Part shown: one piece after another, positions 35,857-45,200 of the stretch
How positions within the stretch are numbered: the first letter of the stretch is position 1
How the letters are laid out: each line of letters opens with the position of its first letter
Assembly (NCBI GenBank): GCA_947475065.1
Contig: CANJLB010000001.1
Location: forward strand, 103,304 to 167,303
DNA: 64,000 bases
Direction of reading: 5' to 3'
Source: Opitutia bacterium
GTDB taxonomy: Bacteria; Verrucomicrobiota; Verrucomicrobiia; Opitutales; Opitutaceae
Program-made: the position numbers and the translations under genes
The notes under the pieces: model-generated
Seen by the model: only the letters and a program-made list of their open reading frames with translations
What the model was told of the DNA's origin: nothing
The model's database searches: none

Positions 35857-36310
35857 CAGCACGATCCGAGCTCATCCTAAAAAACACAGTTGAAACCACG
35901 GATTGTCAGACTGTTGCTTCGCTCGGAACACAGATGGGGTGAACAGGGAATGGAGGAGTCAGGAGAGGGAGCGGCAAAAGTTGAGAGTCGAGAGCTGAGA
36001 GCTGAAAAGCTGTAAGCTGATCCCGGAGGAGGAGGCGACTGGCTGATATCGGCCTTGCGGCCTTGGCAACCAAGTTTCTTGGCTTCTGAATTTTACAGCC
36101 TGGAATTGGTCGGAGGGATCGCGGAAATCTGAGAAAGATAATCCAGAAGCCAGGAAGCCAGGAATGCAATTTCGAGCTTTCACCCGGCAGGTGACGGAAT
36201 TAGGAAGAACAACGCACCAATGATATATTTCCATTATATTCTGCATCCGTGTTATTTGTGTAATCCGTGGTTAAATTGAACTGCGGCATTTAGGCCCATC
36301 TACGAAACCC
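35857..36310. other. Intergenic repeat-rich region bounded by inverted ACCACGGATT elements
   Basis: About 450 bp without a supported gene. It is bounded by an inverted pair: aaccacggatt at about 35893 and its complement, aatccgtggtt, at about 36263-36273. Just inside are related halves such as acacagatgggg and ctgcatccgtgtt. The interior is less GC-rich and contains purine-rich runs such as gagagtcgagagctgagagc. It looks like non-coding dispersed-repeat DNA. Confidence 0.55.
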
Positions 36311-36931
36311 ATGGTCTCTCCTTCCGTCGCCGCTGTCACCGAGCACCTCGCCGCGCTCCGCGCGTGCGATCGCTGCCCGCGCATGCACAAGCCGGTCGTT
36401 GTGGGCCGGGCCGTCGCCTCGCGCATCCTGCTTGTTGGGCAGGCCCCCGGAGACAAGGAGCCCAAGCTCGGCCGCCCCTTCGCGTGGACCGCCGGCAAAA
36501 CCCTCTTCAAATGGTTCCACGGCGCGCTCGGCTGGAGCGAGGACGAGGTGCGCGACCGCATCTACTTCGCCGCCGTCTGCCGCTGCTTCCCCGGCAAAAA
36601 CCCGACCGGAGGAGACCGCGTGCCCGCGCCCGACGAGATCGCCAACTGCTCCAACTGGCTCGACCGCGAGTTCGCGCTGCTGCGCCCCACGCTCGTGCTC
36701 CCCGTCGGCAAACTCGCCATCGCGCAGTTCCTGCCGCCCGCTCCGCTCGTTGACACGATCGGGAAAAACTTCCCGGTCACCCGGGCCGGCCACACCGCCG
36801 ACTGCATTCCCCTCCCCCACCCCAGCGGTGCGTCCCCGTGGCACCGTATGGAGCCGGGGAAAACCTTGCTGACCCGCGCGCTCAAGCTCATGGCCATGCA
36901 TCCGTCAATCGCCGACCATCGCGCGGATTGA
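36311..36931 (+). CDS. Uracil-DNA glycosylase, Fe-S (family 4/5-like)
   Basis: The 206-aa protein belongs to the UDG superfamily that excises uracil from DNA. Motif A is LVGQAPGDKEPKLGRPFAW and motif B is LPHPSGASPWHR. Four Cys suited to a [4Fe-4S] cluster occur in CDRCPRM, CRCFPGKN and IANCSNW. Spacing matches thermophile-type UDGs (family 4 or 5). It is a monocistronic gene preceded by the repeat region. The exact UDG family needs an alignment. Confidence 0.85.
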   Translation: MVSPSVAAVTEHLAALRACDRCPRMHKPVVVGRAVASRILLVGQAPGDKEPKLGRPFAWTAGKTLFKWFHGALGWSEDEVRDRIYFAAVCRCFPGKNPTGGDRVPAPDEIANCSNWLDREFALLRPTLVLPVGKLAIAQFLPPAPLVDTIGKNFPVTRAGHTADCIPLPHPSGASPWHRMEPGKTLLTRALKLMAMHPSIADHRAD

Positions 36932-37043
36932 CTACCGCACAGCCGCCGATTGCCGTCTGCCATAATCTATTTGGATCACAACGCCACCAATTTTGAAGAT
37001 GTGTTTCCACACTAAAACTGATCAAGCAATCTCCCTCTTCCCC

Positions 37044-37634
37044 ATGAAACCCCTCCGCCTCCTCCTTCCCGCGCTCCTGCTCGCCGCCGCCGCGTTCCTG
37101 TCCGCCTGCGTTCACGGCGCGAAATCCTCCCTCGAGCCGGGCTACGTCAGCCTGTTCAATGGCAAGGATCTCACCGGCTGGGGCTACCCAAACGGCGCGA
37201 AATTCGACGGGCTGACCGAAGTGCCGGGCGACGACCGGCGTTTCAAGGTCGTGAGCGGGCTGCTCACGGCCATCGCACGCACGCCGCAGCAGCGCCCGCT
37301 GGAGCTGCGCACGACCGCGAACTACACCGGCGATCTCATTCTCAAGCTCGAGTTTCGCGCCGGCGTGCGGGCCGACAGCGGGATTTTTGTGCGCGGGCGG
37401 CAGCTCCAGTGCCGCGACTACTCCACGATGGGCCCCTACCGAGACCTCAAGAGCTACAAACCGCAGGACTGGAACGAGGTCGTCATCACGGTGAAAGGCG
37501 GCACGGCGGTCTGCACCTGCAACGGCGAGGTGCTGGAGGCGGCGATGCCGATCCCGGCCAACGGCGGCATCGGCCTCGAGTCCGACGGCGGGATCATGGA
37601 ATACCGCAACGTCCGCCTGAAACTCACGCCCTGA
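37044..37634 (+). CDS. DUF1080 lipoprotein (3-keto-disaccharide hydrolase-like)
   Basis: The 196-aa protein has a type II signal peptide (LLLPALLLAAAAFLSAC) with lipobox LSAC, so it is probably anchored in a membrane facing the periplasm. The mature domain is DUF1080: YVSLFNGKDLTGWGYPNG, LILKLEFRAGVRADSGIFVR, DWNEVVITVKGGTAVCTCNG and GIGLESDGGIMEYRNVRLKL. Family members have been linked to sugar-derivative hydrolysis in Planctomycetes and Verrucomicrobiota. A second DUF1080 gene at 29.8 kb is broken, so this is the intact copy in the window. Confidence 0.88.
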   Translation: MKPLRLLLPALLLAAAAFLSACVHGAKSSLEPGYVSLFNGKDLTGWGYPNGAKFDGLTEVPGDDRRFKVVSGLLTAIARTPQQRPLELRTTANYTGDLILKLEFRAGVRADSGIFVRGRQLQCRDYSTMGPYRDLKSYKPQDWNEVVITVKGGTAVCTCNGEVLEAAMPIPANGGIGLESDGGIMEYRNVRLKLTP

Positions 37635-37787
37635 GTGCCACAGCGGCCGGAAAGGGGACCGGGCGAGCAAAGTTAAAATTGTCCGTGGTAGGCGGTATCT
37701 ATCCACCATCGAGGATGCTTTCGGCGGGGATAGTAATGACACCCAGCTCATCAAAATCTAACCTGCTTTAGTGTGGCGTTGAGAACA

Positions 37788-40700
37788 TCATTTTGGGCTG
37801 TTCTCAGGGAGTGCCTTGGTGCCGTCAAAGGCCGCGGCATCCCGCATGAACCAATTCAGGCCATCGGGCGAAACCAACGTCACACCCGAGGAGACGTCCA
37901 CTCCCACGCCCGCGCCCAGCTCCGGAATGCTGCCGACGACCATCCATGCCGCACCGTCCCAGAGGACGGCCAGCAGATCGGCATCGGTCCCGGAATTGCG
38001 CTGTTTCCAATCAAGGCCATCAGGCGAGGTCAGGATCAGACCGGCGGTGCCCACGGCCACGTAGAGGTCGCCATTCCACCCCACGTCGCGCAGCCGTTCG
38101 GCAGCGGTGGCGGTGAACATGTTGCCGAGGGAAGGAATCGCGGCCGACATGAGCTTGACCGGTGCGGCCTTGGCCGATGCCTGCGTCACGGTAAGCGTCC
38201 GCGTAACGTTCGTGGCGGCGAGGCGGTTGGCATCCCCGGCTTGTTTGGCGGTGATCGTCGCCGTGCCTTTGCCCACGATGATCAGAGTGCTGCCGCTCAC
38301 CATCGCCACGGCGGGGTTGGAACTGGTGTAGCTCACGGTCAGGTCGGAGCTGGCGGTCGCCGTCAGGGTCAAAGGCGCATTGCCAACTTGCACAGAGGGA
38401 AGCGCGGGGAAGGCAATGGTCTGCGCGGCCTTGGCGATCACGAGTGTGCCGGACTTCGAGCCGGTGTGCGTTTCCGATGAAACGGTGGCGGCGACAGTGT
38501 AGCTGCCGGCGTTCGTCGGCGGCTCGGGGTTGCCGTTGTAGGTGAGGTTCACCGTCAGGCCGGGAGGCGAGGTGCTGGCCGTGGCACTTTTCGGCGCGTT
38601 GCTGAAGGTCTGGGTGAGAGCCGAGAGCGTCACGGTGGCGACGGCCTTGGCGATCACGAGGGTGCCGCTGGCGCTGCCGATGTGGTTGGGCGCGGTCACG
38701 GTCGCGGAGACCGAGTAACTGCCGGGATTCTTCGGCGGGGTGCTCTCGCCGTTGTAGGTCACGGCGACGGCAAGACCGGCGGGCGTGGTGGTGACGGTCG
38801 CGCTGCGGGAGGCGCCGGTGAAGGTCTGCGCGAGGCCGGAGAGCGTCACGGTGGCGGCAGCCTTGTTCACCGTCAGCGTGGCCGTGCTGCTGCTCGTCGT
38901 GCCGGCGGCATTGGTCACGATGGCGCGGAAATGGTCGCCGTTCATGGCGAACGAGGTGGTGGCGACCAAAAGCGTCGCCGTGGTCGCGCCCGTGATACCG
39001 GCGGCGTTGGTCAGGGTGGCGAAGGTCTCGCTGCCAGCGGGAGCACGCTGCCATTGGAAGGTGAACGGGGTGGTGCCGCTCGCCGACACCGTGAAGCCGG
39101 CAGTCTGGCCGGCGGTCACGGTCTTGTTCGCGGGCGCGGTGGTGATGGCGGGTGCCTGCAACACGGTGAGAGTTCGTGTGACGGCCGTCGCGGCGAGGCG
39201 GTTGGCATCGCCGGCCTGTGTCGCCGAGATGGTCGCAGTGCCTTTGCCCACGATGATCAGAGTGCTCCCGGTCACCGTCGCCACGGCGGGGTTGGAGCTG
39301 GCGTAGCTCACCGGCAGGCCGGAGCTGGCGCTCGCCGTCAGCGTCAACGGCTCGTCGCCGACTTTCACGGCGGGCACGGCGGGGAATGCGGCGAAGGTAA
39401 TCGTCTGCGCGGCCTTGGTGATGACGAGCGTGCCGGACTTCGAACCGGTGCGGTCACTGCTAACGATGGTTGCGACCACCGTGTAGGTGCCGACCGCCGA
39501 CGGCGGCTCGGGGCTTCCGTTGTAGCTGAAACTGACGGTGAGCAGAGTCGGCGAGGTGGTGGCCGTCGCACTTTTTAGCCCGCCGCTAAAAGTCTGTGTC
39601 AAGCCGGACAGGGTGAGAGTGGCGGCGGCCTTGGTAACGGTGAGCACCGCGGTGTCGCTCGTGACGGCACCCGCGCCGTTGAACACGAACGCACGGAAAC
39701 GGTCGCCGCTCATGGCGGTGCTGGTGCTCGCGACCGAAAGCGTAGCGGTGGTCGCGCCCGTGATGCCTGCACCATTCGTGAGCGTGGAGAACACCACGCT
39801 GCCGGCCGGGGCGTGCTGCCACGCAAACGTGAGAGGCCCGAGGCCGGCCGCCGTCACCGCAAACACCACCGTCTGACCGGAAGTCACGGTCTTGCTCACA
39901 GGAGAGGCGGAGATGACCGGCGCGGTGCGCACCGTCAGCATGGCGGCAGAGCTGGTCACGATGGAGCCGACTCCATTGCCCACCAGCACGCGAAAGCGGT
40001 CGCCGTTCATCTCCGCCGTCGTGCCAATGACCAACAGCGTGGCCGAACTCACACCGGCGAAAGTCTCGCTTTCAATCAGGTTCGAAAACGTCGCGCTCCC
40101 ATTGGTTGCCCGCTGCCACTGGAACAAGGGCGATGGCGTGCCCGTGACGGCAACCGTAAAAATTGCGCTGTTCCGCACATTCACCAATGTCGCCACGGGT
40201 GAGGCGGTGATTTTCGGCGCCAGATTCACCGTGAGGGTAGCCGCCTGGCTCGGCTTGGCGGCGGCGGCGTTGGTCACAATACAACGATATTGATTGCCGC
40301 CAAAATCGCCTGCCCCTGCCTTGGTGGTGATGCTTAAGGTGGCCGTGGTGACTCCAGCCGCGCCGTTCGTATTGGTGAGATTGCCGAAGGTTGCCCCACC
40401 ATCGGTCGAAACCTGCCATTGGTGGGTGAGCGGGCCGGTACCGGTGGCTGACACACTGAATGTCGCCACTTGACCCGCCACCACTGTTTTGTCAGCGGGC
40501 ATCAGGGCGAAGCCGGGCGCCACGGGCTCAGACAAAAGCGCATAGGCGATGAAATTTGCCGAAAGCTTGCTTCCGGGAAAAGCGCCGGCCGTCACTTGGG
40601 ATGTTCCTGAATTCGTCCCGGTAAAGCTGGCGGTCAAGGTGAGCGCACCCAGCTGTTCGTCCACAAGATTGATCCTTCCGGTCGTCGCCCCGGTCTTGGT

Positions 40701-42158
40701 GTAGGAATAGGTTCCCGAGCCGGAACTGCCACTCACGGTTGAAACGATTCCCAGTGAAGCAAATGCATTGTCAGTCGCGGAAAGATCCAACAACCCAATC
40801 CCGCTGCTGCTGAATGGCGTGGTGCCATTGGTGATGTTTAGACGGAAAATCAGCCCGCCGACGGCAGCGGGCGATTGCACCGAGGTTTGTCCGGAGAGGG
40901 CAGAAAAAACGAATGATCCGGTTTGGCTGCTGCCTGCAGACGAGGGGCTGGTGATACTGAAGGTTCCCGAACTGGGCGTTGAAAATGTCCCGGTTATCAC
41001 GGTGCTGAGCGTCCCGCTGCCGTTTGTTTCCAACAAGCTGATCAAGGCTGTATTCGTCGCCGTCTTGGTGTAGCCAAAGGTTCCAAAACTTGGTTCACCA
41101 TCGCCCTCCGGGATCGCAACGTAGGTGCTGCCCGACGTGGCTGGCAGCAGCAAAGACGATCCGCTGTTGGCAAAAATGCCGGAACCGCCCAACACGACGA
41201 GGTGAAAGGTGCCGCCACCGATGGACGTCGGCGCCTGCCCCGAAGGTTGCGGCACCGCAGGGGGACCAACGGCATTGACTGCAAAACTAGACGTGAATTG
41301 CGCGCCATCAAGATCCGTGGCGGAAACCGTGACCGTGACGGGCCCGTTGGCGCCGGCCAGGGGCGTGAGCTGGAGCATGCTGCCACTGAGGCTGACCGTC
41401 AGGAGCCCGGTGTTCGACGAGGTGGCGGTGAACGTCAGCGTCGGGATGATCGCCACCGAAGTCTCGACGATGGTGGCAAGCGTGAACGAACCCGTTGAAA
41501 GGGGCAAATCGGTAAACGGAGTATTGGGGTTACTAGGGTCGAAATTAAAGGTGGGCATGCCGGCAACGAGATCGGCCACCGCCATACCGTTGCCGACGAC
41601 GCGGCCAAAAGCGGTGAAGCCGCCGTTCTGGTTGTCGAGGTTGGACGCATTGTCCGCCAAATTGATGAACCATTGGCTGGTGGCGCTGTTGGCATCGGTG
41701 CCGATTTTGGCCATCGCAATGGTGCCGCGAAGATTCGACACCCCCGGCTCGTTCAGCACCGGAGTGAAGGTCGGTACCGCTTGGAGCGTTCCATCGTGCA
41801 CCCTGAATCCACCGCCTTGGATGATGAATCCCGGGACGGAGCGATGGATGAAACTGCCCGCAAAATGACCGGCGTTGATATAACGGAGAAAATTGGCGAC
41901 CGTGAGCGGCGTGTGCGCTACGTCGAGCGCCACATCAATCGTGCCAGTGCCGAGCGTGCCACGCCGCACGGTAATGCGCACGGCCGGACCGGGCGCATCA
42001 GGGTCGGTGATAAAATTGGCGAGATCGAAACTCTGGCTCACACCCGTCAAGTTCCGTTCGGGCAACACCTGCGACAGCGCGGGCGGGAGGTTGGCTGCAA
42101 GCGAAGCACCCGCCAGGCCGAGGCCAAGCACGAGGAGCATGAGAAACCGGAATGCCAT
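37788..42158 (-). CDS. Giant secreted protein: cyclophilin-type PPIase domain plus Ig and MBG repeats
   Basis: From the ATG at 42158 the protein is 1456 aa. A signal peptide (FRFLMLLVLGLGLAGASLA) is followed by a cyclophilin domain (about 40-235): TPLTVANFLRYINAG, HRSVPGFIIQGGG, NLRGTIAMAKIGTDAN and SQWFINLADN. The rest is tandem Ig-like modules (QWQVSTDGGATFGNL, FQWQRATNGSATFSNL) and MBG/Big-type repeats (YNGSPEPPSAVGTYTVVATI, SNPAVATVTGSTLIIVGKGT). The C-terminus reads like a sialidase/photosystem-type motif (LVSPDGLNWFMRDA). Such fusions are cell-surface or exported; whether the PPIase is active is untested. Confidence 0.8.
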   Translation of the reverse strand: MAFRFLMLLVLGLGLAGASLAANLPPALSQVLPERNLTGVSQSFDLANFITDPDAPGPAVRITVRRGTLGTGTIDVALDVAHTPLTVANFLRYINAGHFAGSFIHRSVPGFIIQGGGFRVHDGTLQAVPTFTPVLNEPGVSNLRGTIAMAKIGTDANSATSQWFINLADNASNLDNQNGGFTAFGRVVGNGMAVADLVAGMPTFNFDPSNPNTPFTDLPLSTGSFTLATIVETSVAIIPTLTFTATSSNTGLLTVSLSGSMLQLTPLAGANGPVTVTVSATDLDGAQFTSSFAVNAVGPPAVPQPSGQAPTSIGGGTFHLVVLGGSGIFANSGSSLLLPATSGSTYVAIPEGDGEPSFGTFGYTKTATNTALISLLETNGSGTLSTVITGTFSTPSSGTFSITSPSSAGSSQTGSFVFSALSGQTSVQSPAAVGGLIFRLNITNGTTPFSSSGIGLLDLSATDNAFASLGIVSTVSGSSGSGTYSYTKTGATTGRINLVDEQLGALTLTASFTGTNSGTSQVTAGAFPGSKLSANFIAYALLSEPVAPGFALMPADKTVVAGQVATFSVSATGTGPLTHQWQVSTDGGATFGNLTNTNGAAGVTTATLSITTKAGAGDFGGNQYRCIVTNAAAAKPSQAATLTVNLAPKITASPVATLVNVRNSAIFTVAVTGTPSPLFQWQRATNGSATFSNLIESETFAGVSSATLLVIGTTAEMNGDRFRVLVGNGVGSIVTSSAAMLTVRTAPVISASPVSKTVTSGQTVVFAVTAAGLGPLTFAWQHAPAGSVVFSTLTNGAGITGATTATLSVASTSTAMSGDRFRAFVFNGAGAVTSDTAVLTVTKAAATLTLSGLTQTFSGGLKSATATTSPTLLTVSFSYNGSPEPPSAVGTYTVVATIVSSDRTGSKSGTLVITKAAQTITFAAFPAVPAVKVGDEPLTLTASASSGLPVSYASSNPAVATVTGSTLIIVGKGTATISATQAGDANRLAATAVTRTLTVLQAPAITTAPANKTVTAGQTAGFTVSASGTTPFTFQWQRAPAGSETFATLTNAAGITGATTATLLVATTSFAMNGDHFRAIVTNAAGTTSSSTATLTVNKAAATVTLSGLAQTFTGASRSATVTTTPAGLAVAVTYNGESTPPKNPGSYSVSATVTAPNHIGSASGTLVIAKAVATVTLSALTQTFSNAPKSATASTSPPGLTVNLTYNGNPEPPTNAGSYTVAATVSSETHTGSKSGTLVIAKAAQTIAFPALPSVQVGNAPLTLTATASSDLTVSYTSSNPAVAMVSGSTLIIVGKGTATITAKQAGDANRLAATNVTRTLTVTQASAKAAPVKLMSAAIPSLGNMFTATAAERLRDVGWNGDLYVAVGTAGLILTSPDGLDWKQRNSGTDADLLAVLWDGAAWMVVGSIPELGAGVGVDVSSGVTLVSPDGLNWFMRDAAAFDGTKALPENSPK
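38180..38380. repeat. Intragenic DNA repeat, copy 1 (Big/MBG module)
   Basis: About 200 bp here are closely similar to 39160-39360, 980 bp downstream, within the cyclophilin fusion gene. Shared stretches include gcggcgaggcggttggcatc, tgcctttgcccacgatgatc and gccacggcggggttgga. A more diverged relative lies at about 44850-45030 in the neighbouring giant gene. Recent internal duplication is likely. Confidence 0.75.
39160..39360. repeat. Intragenic DNA repeat, copy 2 (Big/MBG module)
   Basis: Partner of the repeat at 38180-38380. Both encode the module ending GKGTATI...QAGDANRLAAT...TRTLTV. Substitutions are scattered, with shared blocks of up to about 30 bp, which makes the pair a potential site for recombination or assembly collapse. 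Confidence 0.75.
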
Positions 42159-42286
42159 GAGGGTGGGGAGAACGGGGAATCTATTGCAAATTGCCTGCGT
42201 GGCAAGTGAAACCCGTCCGAGCACACTTGTGTCTGTGACCGCAGCGACTGTTCGGCCGGCCAGACAGGCGAAATCGGCCTTCCGGC

Positions 42287-45200
42287 TCAAGGCCCCGGAT
42301 CGGAATCGGGCGCGAGCAGCAGGCCGGACCACATCGGGTCAACCGCCAGGATCACGCGCAGGAGCAATTTGCCATCATCCGGGATGCTGACAGCCGCCGC
42401 ATAACGGGCGGTTGCGATATCGTCGTCAGCCAGCGCCGTGATAGCCGAGGCCGGAAGTTCGCTCCATTCGGTCCCATCGGCCGAGGATTGGACCACGAGG
42501 CCGAGGCCGAGCGCGGCAAGCACACGGTCCTGACGGAATTGCAACGTGAGGTAGGCGGCACCATCGGCATTCACCACCGTCGTCACCGGCAGCAGGGCGG
42601 AGGGCGAGGAGTCATCGAGATTCATCACCGCCGCAAGCACTGGCGGCAGGCTGGCCGGTGTCGGCGGCGGCACGGACAGGCCCAAGTTCAGCGCACTCAC
42701 CCACGCAACCGTACCATCGGCGCTGACGGTGAACTCACTGAGATGTTTTCCCAGCTGATAGGATCGGTCGCCGGCAGCGGACCCACGGGAGCCACCGGTA
42801 CCGCCGTCCAGCTCTTTTCCGGCGGAAAGCTTGGGGCCGGCGGAAAGCGTGGCCGAAGTCCCTGCCGCGCCCGCCGTCGGCAGGCTGCCCGCCGTGCTCC
42901 GGGCGATATTCAGCACAATGGAGCCCGTCGCCCCGCGAAAACCGTCCACCGCGATCTGATAGGTGGTGCCCGCCGTGGCATTGATCGTGACCTGACTGGT
43001 GCGCAGACCAAATGAGATGTCATCGTTGGCTGCAACGAAGGAGAGACTGCCGAGACTGGAGCCGGCATAAACCGCAAGCACCGTGTCGAAATTGCTGCCG
43101 ATGGTGGAAACGGTGAACGGGCCGCTGATCGAGGCCGTCCAGGTCCACCACACGGATCTGCCGCCGCCCTCGAAGGGCCCCTCGGCGTTAAAAACATGAT
43201 CCGGCTCGTTGGCTTCAAAAGTGGCCGACGCATTGGTGCCGGTCGTGCTGACCGTGGAACCGCTTAGACGGATGCGGCCGGCAAAGTTGTCGTTGGCCGG
43301 AGGGGGCGGAACCAACTGGAGCCCAAGCGAGATGTTGCCAAAAGAGGTCCCGCCACCCTGGCTGCGGAGGCCGTCCACGGCGATCTGGTAGGTCGTTCCG
43401 GCGGTGACGGGGAAAACCACCCGGCTGGTCAAGGCGAACAGTTGGCCAGGGTCGTCATCGTTGCTGGCGACCGCCGTCAGATGGCCGACCGTGCCGCCGG
43501 TATAGACCGCCAAGGTCGTGTCAAAGCTGCTGCCCGCCGTCGAAAGGGTGACCGTCCCGCCGGAGGGAGCCGTCCACGTCCACCAGACCGAACGGCCGCC
43601 AGAGACATTCGCATGGTTGGGCTCACCGGTTTCGCTGGTGGCGCCGGCATTGGCGCCGGTGGTGTTGAGCGCGGTGCCGGTAAGACGGATGCGATCGGAG
43701 AAATTGTCGTTGGCCGGGCCGCCCAAGCTGAGGCTGAGCGAGATGGTGCCGTCGGCCTTGTGGAAGCCGTCCACCGCAATCCAATAAGTCGTGCCGGGAA
43801 TAACCGGGATGCTGATCCGGCTGGTCACTGCGCTGCCATTGTCGTCGTTGCTCGCGACCTCGTTCAGCTGGTCAACCGTCAGGCCGGTATAGAGACCGAG
43901 CAACGTATCGAAGCTGCTGCCCGCCGTCGAAACGGTCAGAATGCCGTTGTCCGGTGCCGTCCACTGCCACCACACCGAGCGTCCGCCGCGCTCGCCGGCA
44001 TGGTCGGGCTCGCCAACCTCCGATGTCCCCGCGACGTTGCTGCCCGTGGTGGTGACCGTCCTTCCGTTGAGGATGATGCTTTGGGCCAGGTTGTCATTCA
44101 CCGGGCCGGGATTGCCCGGTATCAAGGCCAGCGCCAGCCGGACGCTGCCACTGGCACCCAAGAAGCCGTCCACAGCAAACTGATAGGTGCTGCCCGCCGT
44201 CGCACCAAACCTCACCTGACTGCTGAAGGTTGCGGCCGAGCTGTCGTCGTTGTCGTCCACCGGCACCAGCGTGCCAACGTTCGTGCCGGTGTAGACCCCG
44301 AGCAACGTGTCGAAACTGCTGCCGGCCGTGCTCAGCGTGACGATGCCGCTGGCCGGCGCGGTCCACGTCCACCAAACTGACCGGCCGCCGGTGCCACCGG
44401 CGTGCTTGGGCTCGCCGGGCTCCTTGGTGGCAAACGTGCTGCTGCCCGCAACCGTGGCCACGGTGCCGATGAGGGGGATGCGACCGGAAAAATTGTCGTT
44501 CGACGGACGCGGCACGGTCACCGTGAGCAAGGCCGGCTCGCTGAAGGCGACGCCGGCGACATTGGTCGCGGAACAGCGGTAGCGGAAGCCATCGAGAGTC
44601 GCGACGGTCTTGATGCTCAGAGTGACGGTCGTGGCCCCGGCATGAACCGCATCATCATCCACATCGCTGAAAGTCCCGCCACCATCGAGCGAGACCTGCC
44701 AGCGCAGTACGGGGGCGGGCAGCCCGGTCGCGGTGACGCTGAGGGTGACCGTCTGGCCGGCGATGACGTTTTTCGCCAACGGCTGGCGGGTGAAGACCGG
44801 GGCCACCGCCGCCGGCTCCACCGTCAACACCTGCGGCACGTCGGCAGCGGCGCGATAATTGCCGTTGCCCGCCTGCTTCGCCGTGATGGTCGTGGTGCCT
44901 TTGCCCACGACGGTGAGCGTGTCGCCGCTCACAGTGGCAACGGCGCGATTGGAACTCGCATAGGCCACGGACAGGCCGGAGCTGGCACTGCCCGTGAGCG
45001 TGAAAACAGGAGTCCCCGCGCGCACCTTGGGCAAGGCCCCAAACGTGATCGTTTGCGCGGCCTTGCTGATGACGAGTGTGCCCGTCTTGATGCCGGTGTA
45101 AGGTGCCAGCGCCGTGGCCACGACGTCATAGCTGCCCGCATCAGTCGGTGCCGTGGCCAAACCATTGTAGGTGACTTTATACCCAACATTGGCCGGCGAC

